A DNA stretch of 64,000 nt from Onthovicinus sp900555545 (lineage in GTDB: Bacteria > Bacillota > Clostridia > Oscillospirales > Acutalibacteraceae). The stretch's first letter is position 1, and each line of letters opens with the position of its first letter. Where the stretch lies: contig CASFPX010000001.1 of assembly GCA_949296915.1 (NCBI GenBank), positions 248,001 through 312,000 of the forward strand, read 5' to 3'. The notes below the pieces were generated by a model that was not told the DNA's origin, made no database searches, and saw only the letters and a list, made by a program, of their open reading frames with translations. A program made the position numbers and the translations under genes. This document shows positions 1 through 7,284 of this stretch, one piece after another.

Positions 1-1
1 C

Positions 2-967
2 ACCACGCTTGCCGAGGCCAAGGAAATCCTCATGAAGAATAAGATCGAAAAGCTCCCACTGGTGGACGATGAGGGGTACCTGCGCGGGCTGATTACCATC
101 AAGGATATTGAGAAGGCTGTCCAGTACCCCAACTCCGCGCGCGACAGGAGCGGGCGGCTCCTTTGTGCGGCTGCCATCGGCGCGACAAATGATGTGCTTG
201 ACCGTGCGAGAGCGCTGATCGAGGCGCAGGTGGATGCGCTCGTCTTTGACTCCGCCCACGGCCACAGCCTGAATATCCTTCGATCGCTTGCAAAAGTGCG
301 CGAGGCTTTCCCGGATGTGGCGCTCATCGCGGGGAACGTCGCCACCGCGGAGGGGACACGTGCGCTGATCGAAGCCGGAGCAGACGCGGTCAAGGTCGGC
401 ATTGGCCCCGGTTCCATCTGCACCACCCGCGTGGTTGCTGGCATCGGCGTACCGCAGGTGACCGCCATCTATGATGCGGCCAATGTGGCGGCGGGCTACA
501 ACATCCCCGTCATCGCGGATGGCGGCATCAAGTATTCCGGTGAGATCGTCAAGGCAATCGCCGCGGGCGCGAGTGTTGTCATGGTCGGCTCACTGGTGGC
601 CGGTTGTGAGGAATCCCCCGGGGAGACGGAGATCTATCAGGGCCGTCAGTTTAAGGTTTACCGCGGTATGGGCAGTATCGGGGCGATGAATTCCGGCAGT
701 AAGGACCGCTACTTCCAGCAGAATAACAAAAAACTTGTGCCCGAGGGGGTTGAAGGACGTGTCCCCTATAAGGGGTTGCTTTCCGATACGATCTATCAGA
801 TGACGGGCGGCCTGCGTGCGGGCATGGGCTACTGTGGCTGCCATACCATCCAGGAACTTCAAACAAACGCCCGCTTTGTCCGCATCACGAGCGCCGGCCT
901 GGTGGAAAGTCATCCGCATGACGTCTACATCACGAAAGAGGCGCCAAACTACTCCGGCAATCTGTGA
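2..967 (+). CDS. guaB: IMP dehydrogenase, C-terminal part (5' end outside window)
   Basis: Inosine-5'-monophosphate dehydrogenase oxidises IMP to XMP with NAD+, the committed step of GMP synthesis in the cytoplasm. The frame is already open at the left edge, so about 170 residues, including the start and the first CBS domain, lie outside. Visible are the end of the CBS region (KLPLVDDEGYLRGLIT), the phosphate-binding stretch, and the active-site loop GPGSICTTRVVAGIGVPQ with the catalytic Cys. The flap region (YRGMGSIGAM) and the C-terminal GLRAGMGYCG motif follow. The reading frame is intact to its TGA and is followed by a hairpin terminator, so guaB ends its transcription unit here. Family assignment is very secure. 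Confidence 0.97.
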   Translation, partial: TTLAEAKEILMKNKIEKLPLVDDEGYLRGLITIKDIEKAVQYPNSARDRSGRLLCAAAIGATNDVLDRARALIEAQVDALVFDSAHGHSLNILRSLAKVREAFPDVALIAGNVATAEGTRALIEAGADAVKVGIGPGSICTTRVVAGIGVPQVTAIYDAANVAAGYNIPVIADGGIKYSGEIVKAIAAGASVVMVGSLVAGCEESPGETEIYQGRQFKVYRGMGSIGAMNSGSKDRYFQQNNKKLVPEGVEGRVPYKGLLSDTIYQMTGGLRAGMGYCGCHTIQELQTNARFVRITSAGLVESHPHDVYITKEAPNYSGNL

Positions 968-996
968 TCAAAAAATTGATGCTATATCTATAAAAA

Positions 997-1023
997 AGTC
1001 TCCGTGCCGACGGAGGCTTTTTT
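997..1023 (+). terminator. Rho-independent terminator of guaB
   Basis: A nine-base stem (AGTCTCCGT paired with ACGGAGGCT, one G-U pair) with a GCCG loop is followed directly by a run of T, 30 bases after the guaB stop. Confidence 0.85.
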
Positions 1024-1044
1024 GATAGGTTTACTTATTTTTTG

Positions 1045-1073
1045 TTTACTTTATCCCTTGAACGTATTATAAT
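1045..1073 (+). promoter_or_regulatory. Sigma-A promoter for the radical SAM gene
   Basis: TTTACT, a 17-base spacer and a perfect TATAAT. The transcript would have a leader of about 105 bases containing the inverted repeat ATAGGCG (1081-1087) / CGCCTAT (1110-1116). No known riboswitch is recognised in that leader. Confidence 0.6.
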
Positions 1074-1185
1074 AACTAAGATAGGCGTCATTTGTTCTGG
1101 ATTAAAAAGCGCCTATGAGTTTTGCAGCGTGCCCGGCAGATGCCGCGCCTGATTCCAACCGACAGAGGGGAGTACAGCATTTGTT

Positions 1186-2646
1186 ATGAGCCAGATTGAT
1201 CACGGCCTCCAGCGTGCGGCGTTTGGCGCCGCCATTGAGCAGGTCCTCAAGTATATCAATAAGAACCCGACGGAGAAGATGAAAAAGATCCTCCGTATGG
1301 CCAAACGCCTGATGGGCGGGATGTTCCCGGACTCCGGATTTGAGATCATGCAGCAGATTCTGGATGATCCGAACAATCCGTGGAACCGTTTCCTGCTACG
1401 CGCACTCGAGGAGGTCGATCCGGCCATCCTCAAGCGGATTGTGCTCAACTTTGGGCTGAGCGCCGGCTATTACGGCACAAAGGCTGTGCGTGCTAACCGT
1501 GAAAAATACAAGAGCAATATTCCGTTTATTATCCTGATGGATCCGACCAGCTCCTGCAATCTCAAGTGCAAGGGCTGCTGGGCGTCCGAGTATGACCGCA
1601 AGCTGAACCTCACCTTTGATGAGATGGATGATGTCATCCGACAGGGAAAAGAACTGGGCACATATTTTTATATGTTCACCGGCGGTGAGCCGCTCGTGCG
1701 CAAGGATGATCTGATCCGCCTGTGCGAAAAACACTCCGACTGCGTCTTTCTCGCCTTTACAAATGGTACGCTGGTAGATGAAAAATTCTGTCAGGAGCTT
1801 CGCCGTGTGGGGAACTTCACCCTCGCGCTGAGCATTGAGGGCAAGGAGTCGAGCAACGATGCCCGCCGCGGGAACGGCGTGTATCAGAAGGTCCTCAACG
1901 CCATGGATCTGCTCAAAAAGGAGAAGTGCCTGTTTGGCATCTCCGTCTGCTACACACGCGAGAATGTGATGTCCGTCACGAGCGATGAGTTTATGGATCT
2001 GATGGAGGAGAAGGGCGTGCGTTACGCCTGGTACTTCAATTTTATGCCCGTGGGCAAAAACGCCGTACCGGAGCTGATCCCCACGCCCGACCAGCGCGAA
2101 TACATGTACCACTGGATCCACAAGGTGCGCTCGCTCGAGTCCGACCGCGGGTTCTTTGCCGTGGACTTCCAGGATGACGGCGAGTATGTGGGCGGTTGCA
2201 TCGCAGGCGGCCGCAATTACTTCCACATCAATTCCGCAGGCGATATTGAGCCGTGTGTGTTCATCCATTACTCGGATTCCAACATCCGTACGGATACGCT
2301 GCTCGAGGCGCTTAAAAAGCCGCTGTTTATGGCATATTACCACAACCAGCCGTTCAATGATAACCATCTGCGCCCGTGCCCCATGTTGGAGAACCCCGAT
2401 ATGCTGCGCCGTATGGTCAAGGAGACAGGAGCTAAGAGCACCGATCTGGCTGCGCCGGAGGATGTGGATGACCTGTGCGCCAAGTGCGACGCATTTGCGC
2501 AGGAGTGGGCGCCGCGCGCCAAGCAGATCTGGGAATCTACGCCGCATACCAAGCCCATGACCCAGTACTACCGCGATACGCCGGAGGGGCAGGCTGAGAT
2601 CGCCCGCCTGGCCGCCAAACAGCGGGAACAGGCGGAGAAAAAATAG
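1186..2646 (+). CDS. Radical SAM protein with SPASM-like C-terminus
   Basis: This is a radical S-adenosylmethionine enzyme of unknown substrate. Residues 1-110 form a helical N-terminal extension. The SAM-cluster motif CxxxCxxC is at Cys124, Cys128 and Cys131, followed by the GGEP motif (FTGGEPL). The C-terminal third has further cysteines (GGC near 340, EPC near 356, RPC near 398 and LCAKC near 431-434) spaced like the auxiliary iron-sulfur ligands of SPASM proteins. The ATG follows AGGGGAG by 13 bases, which is long, but no better in-frame start exists. It is monocistronic: promoter upstream, strong hairpin downstream. No precursor peptide gene is evident beside it, so a RiPP role is not supported. 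Family is certain, reaction unknown. Confidence 0.9.
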   Translation: MSQIDHGLQRAAFGAAIEQVLKYINKNPTEKMKKILRMAKRLMGGMFPDSGFEIMQQILDDPNNPWNRFLLRALEEVDPAILKRIVLNFGLSAGYYGTKAVRANREKYKSNIPFIILMDPTSSCNLKCKGCWASEYDRKLNLTFDEMDDVIRQGKELGTYFYMFTGGEPLVRKDDLIRLCEKHSDCVFLAFTNGTLVDEKFCQELRRVGNFTLALSIEGKESSNDARRGNGVYQKVLNAMDLLKKEKCLFGISVCYTRENVMSVTSDEFMDLMEEKGVRYAWYFNFMPVGKNAVPELIPTPDQREYMYHWIHKVRSLESDRGFFAVDFQDDGEYVGGCIAGGRNYFHINSAGDIEPCVFIHYSDSNIRTDTLLEALKKPLFMAYYHNQPFNDNHLRPCPMLENPDMLRRMVKETGAKSTDLAAPEDVDDLCAKCDAFAQEWAPRAKQIWESTPHTKPMTQYYRDTPEGQAEIARLAAKQREQAEKK

Positions 2647-2668
2647 AAAAATTCCCTTAGAACATTGT

Positions 2669-2700
2669 GCGCCGCACGGCAACTGCCGTGCGGCGCTTTT
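2669..2700. terminator. Bidirectional terminator between convergent genes
   Basis: A perfect 12-base stem (GCGCCGCACGGC) with an AACT loop and TTTT on the plus side. It sits between the radical SAM gene and the convergent XRE-TPR gene. Confidence 0.85.
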
Positions 2701-2713
2701 GGTGTTTGAATTG

Positions 2714-3637
2714 TTATGGGAAGGCGTGGCTATCCAGTATGCGTTTGGCGTGTTCGATCTCACTTTCCGCTTCGACTTCCGCCCCCTCCTGCCAGAGGTC
2801 GGAGGCAATTTCACGGTATAAGCCGGCAGCCTTTTCGGTTTCGCCCATTTTTTCATAACAGCGGGCCTTTGTGTATTTGGCATCCAACCAGGTGGGGCGC
2901 AGCCGCAGTGCATGATCTGCATAGCGGAGCGCTTCCCCGTACCGGGACAGATGGATGCAGCTTTCCCCGGCGTATACGCAGAGCTCCCACTCCTCGGGGA
3001 ATTCCAAAAGCGCCGATTCCGCACAGGCGAGCGCCTCCGCGTACCTGCCTGTGTACATATAGGCGGCGGTGAGCAGCACATGATTTTCTGCGTTGCGCGG
3101 CGTGTCCTCCACGGCCTTCTCCCAACGTGCGATCAATTCCGCGCTTTTGCCGGTCTGGGCCAGGAGCCGCATTTTTTGCAGCTGTGTTCTGTGGCAGAAC
3201 TCGGGGTCATTGTTCCCCTCATGCAATACGCGGTCAAACCAGTGCTGTGCTTTTTCCGCACAGGAGATCATCATAAACTGATAGATTATCCCCAGCATCC
3301 GCAGATCGTCCGGCACATAATCTCCGCGGTCGATGAGGCGGTGGAATTCCCGCTCCGCAAGGATGAAATCCTCGGAACGCCCGGAGGATTCGTACACGGC
3401 GGCCAGCCGCTGGGCATAATTTCGATATGCCACTGCGTCATTTTTGAATAAATCATCGATTGTCACACCGTATAATTGCGCGATCTCCGGCAGCTTTGTG
3501 ACTTCGGGCAGGGTGGTGCAGCACTCCCAGCGGGAGATGGTCTGGGCGCTCACATTCAGCGCCTCCGCCGCCTGTTCCTGGGTGAGATTTTGAGAGAGCC
3601 GGAATTTTTTCAGATTGCGGGATAAAACTTTGCCCAT
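2714..3637 (-). CDS. XRE-family regulator with TPR domain
   Basis: The 307-residue protein starts with a Cro/C1-type helix-turn-helix (about residues 7-60; LTQEQAAEALNVSAQTISRWE). About 240 helical residues with tetratricopeptide character follow. This layout is typical of clostridial one-component regulators that may sense peptides or partner proteins through the TPR part; the target is unknown. An in-frame extension reaches 3790, but the ATG chosen here has AAGGAG nine bases upstream and the extension has no such site. A promoter lies 45-70 bases upstream. Function as a DNA-binding regulator is well supported. Confidence 0.85.
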   Translation of the reverse strand: MGKVLSRNLKKFRLSQNLTQEQAAEALNVSAQTISRWECCTTLPEVTKLPEIAQLYGVTIDDLFKNDAVAYRNYAQRLAAVYESSGRSEDFILAEREFHRLIDRGDYVPDDLRMLGIIYQFMMISCAEKAQHWFDRVLHEGNNDPEFCHRTQLQKMRLLAQTGKSAELIARWEKAVEDTPRNAENHVLLTAAYMYTGRYAEALACAESALLEFPEEWELCVYAGESCIHLSRYGEALRYADHALRLRPTWLDAKYTKARCYEKMGETEKAAGLYREIASDLWQEGAEVEAESEIEHAKRILDSHAFP

Positions 3638-3679
3638 GGTTCTCGCTCCTTCTTGTCCGTTTGGGAAGCTTCCAGTTCT

Positions 3680-3707
3680 ATTATACAGCCCGGAGCGGCA
3701 AAATCCA
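3680..3707 (-). promoter_or_regulatory. Promoter of the XRE-TPR gene
   Basis: On the minus strand: TGGATT, a 16-base spacer and TATAAT, about 40 bases before the start codon. Confidence 0.5.
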
Positions 3708-3943
3708 GCGCCTATCCTGTGGGACAGCTCGCAAGTTTTGTTTAGTCTGTATACGAAAACGATTATTGTTGTTGAAGTTTGATTGTACAACTTTGTTATA
3801 TTTTATTTTTTCAATTTAAGTCATTTTGCTTGATTTTCAAAAGATAAAATGATAAAATATAATTAACATTTAAATATAAAATTGTAATATTTATTGGTAT
3901 GTGCCTTGCTTTTTAAATATAGTCCGTTGGACAACGCAGTGCT
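3708..3943. other. AT-rich intergenic stretch without a recognisable gene
   Basis: This stretch is strikingly AT-rich compared with its surroundings, especially 3790-3920. It separates the XRE-TPR promoter from an orphan coding fragment. I see no tRNA, hairpin terminator or convincing ORF in it. The composition fits a scar or a decayed gene start. Confidence 0.5.
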
Positions 3944-4195
3944 TTGGAAATTGTGAAATCTTGCCGGAATAACGGTCTGGCCCAGACATTCCTGATGGTC
4001 GATTATCAGGCGATCCCGCTTACAGAGGACGGGGATTCCATGGTTTGGTGTGAGCAAACTGATCGGAAGGAATCCTTTGAGCAGGCCTTTGATGCGGCAG
4101 GGATGGAGGGAAAAGAAATTTTCCTCCTGACCTTACCGGTCGGGCGGGACGGGATGCCGGACGTCTCCGAGCGATATGTGCTGACAGAGCAGTAA
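3944..4195 (+). CDS. Small hypothetical protein or gene remnant (83 aa)
   Basis: This reading frame opens at a stop at 3920-3922 and runs 83 residues from a TTG. The sequence looks protein-like (QTFLMVDYQAIPLTEDGDSMVW, then an acidic helix and GKEIFLLTLPVG). Codon use resembles the neighbouring genes. No good ribosome binding site precedes any possible start, and the upstream DNA is AT-rich, so it may be the surviving 3' end of a longer gene. It converges with glycerate kinase with only eight bases between the stops. No family is recognised. Confidence 0.35.
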   Translation: MEIVKSCRNNGLAQTFLMVDYQAIPLTEDGDSMVWCEQTDRKESFEQAFDAAGMEGKEIFLLTLPVGRDGMPDVSERYVLTEQ

Positions 4196-4203
4196 CGCCC
4201 ATC

Positions 4204-5337
4204 TTATGCGGTGCATTCCCGGATCAGGCGCAGGAGATCGCATGCGGTGCGATATAGATCGTCCCCGGCGCGCAGACGAGCCTGCTCGAAGGGGATAGCT
4301 GTGCGGTTGATGGAAAATACCGCCGTAAGTCCCTTTTCATACAGTGATTCATACCCATCCCCTGCGTCGCCCACAATGGCAATGCAGGGGATTTTTAATG
4401 CCTGCGTCCGCTGTGACACGCCGCTGATCACTTTGCCGCGGGCAGACTGGCCGTCGATTTTTCCTTCGCCGGTAATGACAAGATCTGCCTCGGATGCCAG
4501 TGCATCAAATCCAACGGTATCGAGCACGGTTTCAATCCCGCTTTTTAGCTCTGCATGGAACAGCGCGGCGCAACCGCCGCCCATGCCGCCGGCGGCTCCT
4601 GCGCCGGGGAGATTCGCCACGTCGCGGTTTGTGCAGGCCGCTAGTTTTTCTGACAGATGGTGGAGGCCGTCATCCAGGATTTGGATCTGCTCTTCGGTGG
4701 CGCCCTTTTGCGGTGCAAAGACAGCGGCCGCGCCGTTTGGACCAAACAGCGGGTTGTCAATGTCGCACATACAGGTGATGGTGACTCTGTCAAGCCTTTT
4801 TTGTAATTCGGTCAAATCCAGGGTGGCGATCCGTCCGAGCGTTCCGCCTGCCGGGATAAAGGGTTTTCCCTGACTGTCAAAAAATTGAGCCCCAAGCGCG
4901 CAGGCGGCCCCGCATCCGCCGTCGTTTGTCGCACTGCCGCCCAATCCCAGGATGATCCGGGTGCAGCCCTGTTCCAACGCGCTGTCAATCAACTGTCCCA
5001 CCCCGTAGGTGGTGGCCGTCATTGGGTCGAGCGGTCCCTTGCACAGGGGGATCCCTGCTGCTGCGGCCATTTCGATCACGGCTGTCTCGTCCGGCAGAAT
5101 CGTATAGGCGGCCTCCACCGGCTCAAAATGCGGGCCGCAAACAGTCTCGATATATCGCTGACCGCCGGCGGCCAGACGGAAAGCCTCTGCGGTTCCCTCG
5201 CCGCCATCCCCCACAGGGATGGAGATCGTTGAGACGTCGGGCAAAATTGTTTGAATGGCGCGTTTTAAAATGGTGCATATTTGGATGGAAGTCATCGTCC
5301 CTTTAAATGAATCTGGTATTAAAATGATTTTTTTCAC
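4204..5337 (-). CDS. glxK: Glycerate kinase (type II family)
   Basis: The enzyme phosphorylates D-glycerate with ATP, feeding glycerate from sugar-acid or serine breakdown into glycolysis. The 377-residue length is usual for the family. Diagnostic stretches are the N-terminal IPDSFKGTMTS, the VGDGGEGTAEA loop and the glycine-rich GLGGSATNDGGCGAA near residues 130-145; DLVITGEGKIDGQS lies in the C-terminal half. The start is GTG, with GGAGG eight bases upstream (GTGAAAAAAATC). It is transcribed alone, and no glycerate-producing enzyme is adjacent. Assignment is secure. Confidence 0.95.
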   Translation of the reverse strand: MKKIILIPDSFKGTMTSIQICTILKRAIQTILPDVSTISIPVGDGGEGTAEAFRLAAGGQRYIETVCGPHFEPVEAAYTILPDETAVIEMAAAAGIPLCKGPLDPMTATTYGVGQLIDSALEQGCTRIILGLGGSATNDGGCGAACALGAQFFDSQGKPFIPAGGTLGRIATLDLTELQKRLDRVTITCMCDIDNPLFGPNGAAAVFAPQKGATEEQIQILDDGLHHLSEKLAACTNRDVANLPGAGAAGGMGGGCAALFHAELKSGIETVLDTVGFDALASEADLVITGEGKIDGQSARGKVISGVSQRTQALKIPCIAIVGDAGDGYESLYEKGLTAVFSINRTAIPFEQARLRAGDDLYRTACDLLRLIRECTA

Positions 5338-5536
5338 GATGTAGCCCTCCTGCTGTGCTGATTTCTGTATGATTACAGTATAGAGGTTTTAGCCTGCTTG
5401 TCAAATGATCTCTGTTCGGTTACCCGCTACCGATGTGTGGAGAAACAAAGGAGAACGGACAGATAGAGCGCTTTTAGATATTGATGAAAAATAAGTCGGA
5501 GCAAGGCGGACTTTGCTCCAACTTCGGAAGCGTTGA

Positions 5537-5563
5537 CAAAAAATACCCGCGACAAGCGCGGGT
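5537..5563 (-). terminator. Second terminator downstream of tRNA-Arg
   Basis: On the minus strand the seven-base stem ACCCGCG/CGCGGGT with a five-base loop is followed by a T-rich run. It lies 25 bases beyond the first terminator, so the tRNA unit is insulated twice. Confidence 0.6.
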
Positions 5564-5581
5564 GCAAAACTTCAGAATAAA

Positions 5582-5618
5582 GAAAAAACCTGCGGTGCGC
5601 GACTTGCTTACCGCAGGT
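5582..5618 (-). terminator. Terminator of tRNA-Arg
   Basis: Nine-base stem ACCTGCGGT/ACCGCAGGT with a 13-base loop, then TTTTTTCT on the minus strand, directly after the encoded CCA. Confidence 0.85.
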
Positions 5619-5619
5619 G

Positions 5620-5696
5620 TGGCGTCCCCGGCGCGATTCGAACGCACGGCCTTTCGCTTAGGAGGCGAACGCTCTATCCTGCTGAGCTACGGGGAC
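5620..5696 (-). tRNA. tRNA-Arg (anticodon CCT)
   Basis: A full cloverleaf: seven-base acceptor stem GTCCCCG/CGGGGAC, D-arm AGCTCAGCAGGATAGAGC, anticodon stem TTCGC/GCGAA around loop CTCCTAA, and T-arm with GTTCGAATC. The CCA is encoded. It reads AGG codons. Confidence 0.97.
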
Positions 5697-5717
5697 ATCT
5701 ATATTTACGTACCCATT

Positions 5718-5746
5718 ATTTTATAATATTTTTATGGGTTTGTCAA
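5718..5746 (-). promoter_or_regulatory. Promoter of tRNA-Arg
   Basis: Minus strand: perfect TTGACA, 17-base spacer, TAAAAT. The tRNA 5' end lies about 20 bases downstream. Confidence 0.75.
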
Positions 5747-5758
5747 ACGTTTTTTCGC

Positions 5759-5787
5759 TTGAAAAGATGAAGGGTTAAAGATATAAT
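5759..5787 (+). promoter_or_regulatory. Promoter of the DUF3048 gene
   Basis: TTGAAA, 17-base spacer, perfect TATAAT. The transcript would have only a short leader containing AGAGGGGGGC. Confidence 0.7.
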
Positions 5788-5820
5788 AAAAAATAAAGAA
5801 AAAGAGGGGGGCGTCGTATA

Positions 5821-6933
5821 ATGGCAGCGAAAAGAAGGCGTCGTAAAAAACGCGGCGGTAATCCGCGGACACGAGGGATAATACTGGGGATTTTAATCCT
5901 TGTGGCGATTCTGGTTGGCGTGCTGATCTATTTTGGATCAGATCGAGGGGAGGCGTCGCTGGAGGAATCCGGAAGTGGAACGCCTGTGGAGGATCGTACG
6001 TTATCCGGTCCAGTGAATCCGCTCACCGGGGAGGCGGGATTTGATGCGGAAAAACTGGGTGTCAGGCCGGTCGCGATTATGATTAACAATGCGCCTGCGG
6101 CCCGGCCGCAGTGGGGGCTCTGTTCGCCTGATATTGTGTTCGAGGGGCTTGTTGAAGGCGGCGCCACGCGGATGATGTGGGTCTACGCGGATGTAGACGA
6201 CATCCCAAAGGTGGGGTCTGTGCGCAGTGCGCGCCACGACTTTGTGGAGTTGGCGGAAGGGCTGGACGCCCAGTTCGTGCACTGGGGCGGCAGCAATCTG
6301 GCTTATGATGCAATGAGCGCCCGCGGGGTGGATGATATTGACGGGCTTTCGTACGAAGGAAGCTATTTTTTTCGAGACCAGTCGCGCGATGTGGCGATTG
6401 AGCACCGCGGGTATACGACAGGCGAAGATATTGCAAAGGCGATTCGTGAGTTGGGCAGGCGTACGGAACTGGATTCCGGTTATGCGGAACCGTTTGCGTT
6501 CGGCGCCCCGGGCGAACTGCGTGCGCTTTCGGGCGGTTCGTGCCAGTCGGTGAGTTTTGATTTTTCCAGCGTGAGCTCTTACAGCCATACTTTTAACTAT
6601 GACGCCCAGGAGAAACTCTATTATAACCGAATCGGCGGTGCGCCCATGTGCCAGGATGGTGGGGAACAGATGGCGGTGACCAACGTGCTGCTGCTGTATT
6701 GTACGGTGCGCAATACGGGGGACTCCGCCGGGCACATGGAGATGAGCCTGACCTCCGGCTCGGGGGTGTATATTTCCAATGGGACCTATGAAGCGATCCA
6801 ATGGGAGAAGGGGGATCCAAGCGATCCACTGAAGCTGGAGTCGGCAGATGGGACAGAGCTGATCCTCAATTCGGGTAAAAGTTATATTGGGTTTGTCCCT
6901 ACCTCGGAGGAGGAGAGTGTGACAATTTCCTGA
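5821..6933 (+). CDS. DUF3048 (YerB-like) membrane-anchored extracellular protein
   Basis: A 370-residue protein with a very basic start (KRRRRKKRGG) and one transmembrane segment (about residues 20-40). The large outer part matches the DUF3048/YerB family: NPLTGE, RPVAIMINNAPAARPQWGL, GGATRMMWVYAD and VGSVRSARHDFVELA. YerB-type proteins are cell-surface proteins of unproven function. Most are lipoproteins; this one has no lipobox cysteine and is instead held by a signal anchor. It has its own promoter and terminator. Family assignment is secure, function unknown. Confidence 0.9.
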   Translation: MAAKRRRRKKRGGNPRTRGIILGILILVAILVGVLIYFGSDRGEASLEESGSGTPVEDRTLSGPVNPLTGEAGFDAEKLGVRPVAIMINNAPAARPQWGLCSPDIVFEGLVEGGATRMMWVYADVDDIPKVGSVRSARHDFVELAEGLDAQFVHWGGSNLAYDAMSARGVDDIDGLSYEGSYFFRDQSRDVAIEHRGYTTGEDIAKAIRELGRRTELDSGYAEPFAFGAPGELRALSGGSCQSVSFDFSSVSSYSHTFNYDAQEKLYYNRIGGAPMCQDGGEQMAVTNVLLLYCTVRNTGDSAGHMEMSLTSGSGVYISNGTYEAIQWEKGDPSDPLKLESADGTELILNSGKSYIGFVPTSEEESVTIS

Positions 6934-6946
6934 CCCCTAAAAATGA

Positions 6947-6986
6947 AAAAGGTGGGCTGGGCCATTTTTGGTACAGCCCGCCTTTT
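6947..6986 (+). terminator. Terminator of the DUF3048 gene
   Basis: Stem AAGGTGGGCTG/CAGCCCGCCTT (one T-G pair) with a 14-base loop, ending in TTTT. Confidence 0.75.
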
Positions 6987-6999
6987 GGTATATGGCGAA

Positions 7000-7030
7000 A
7001 AAATAAAACAGCCACCCTATTGGATGACTG
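7000..7030 (-). terminator. Terminator of 5S rRNA copy A
   Basis: Minus strand: CAGTCATCC pairs with GGGTGGCTG (two G-U pairs), a four-base loop, then TTTTATTTTT. It starts about nine bases after the 5S 3' end. Confidence 0.8.
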
Positions 7031-7037
7031 CTTCAAG

Positions 7038-7157
<120 letters not shown>

Positions 7158-7195
7158 GTGGGAACGTTTGATGCGTTCCTGAAAAGTGTAAAAGT

Positions 7196-7224
7196 ATTAT
7201 ACCATTGCCAAATAAAAAAATCAA
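7196..7224 (-). promoter_or_regulatory. Promoter of 5S copy A
   Basis: Minus strand: TTGATT, exactly 17 bases, TATAAT. The start site would be about 30 bases before the 5S gene. Confidence 0.8.
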
Positions 7225-7284
7225 GTACTTTTTTCGACTTTTTCTGTGCGCGGGAGAAAAAAACTCCCGCGCACAGCGCAGTGC

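Noticed and set aside
5481..5726. 81-codon frame across the tRNA-Arg region
   Set aside because: It reads through two terminators and the tRNA gene on the opposite strand, which fully explain the sequence.
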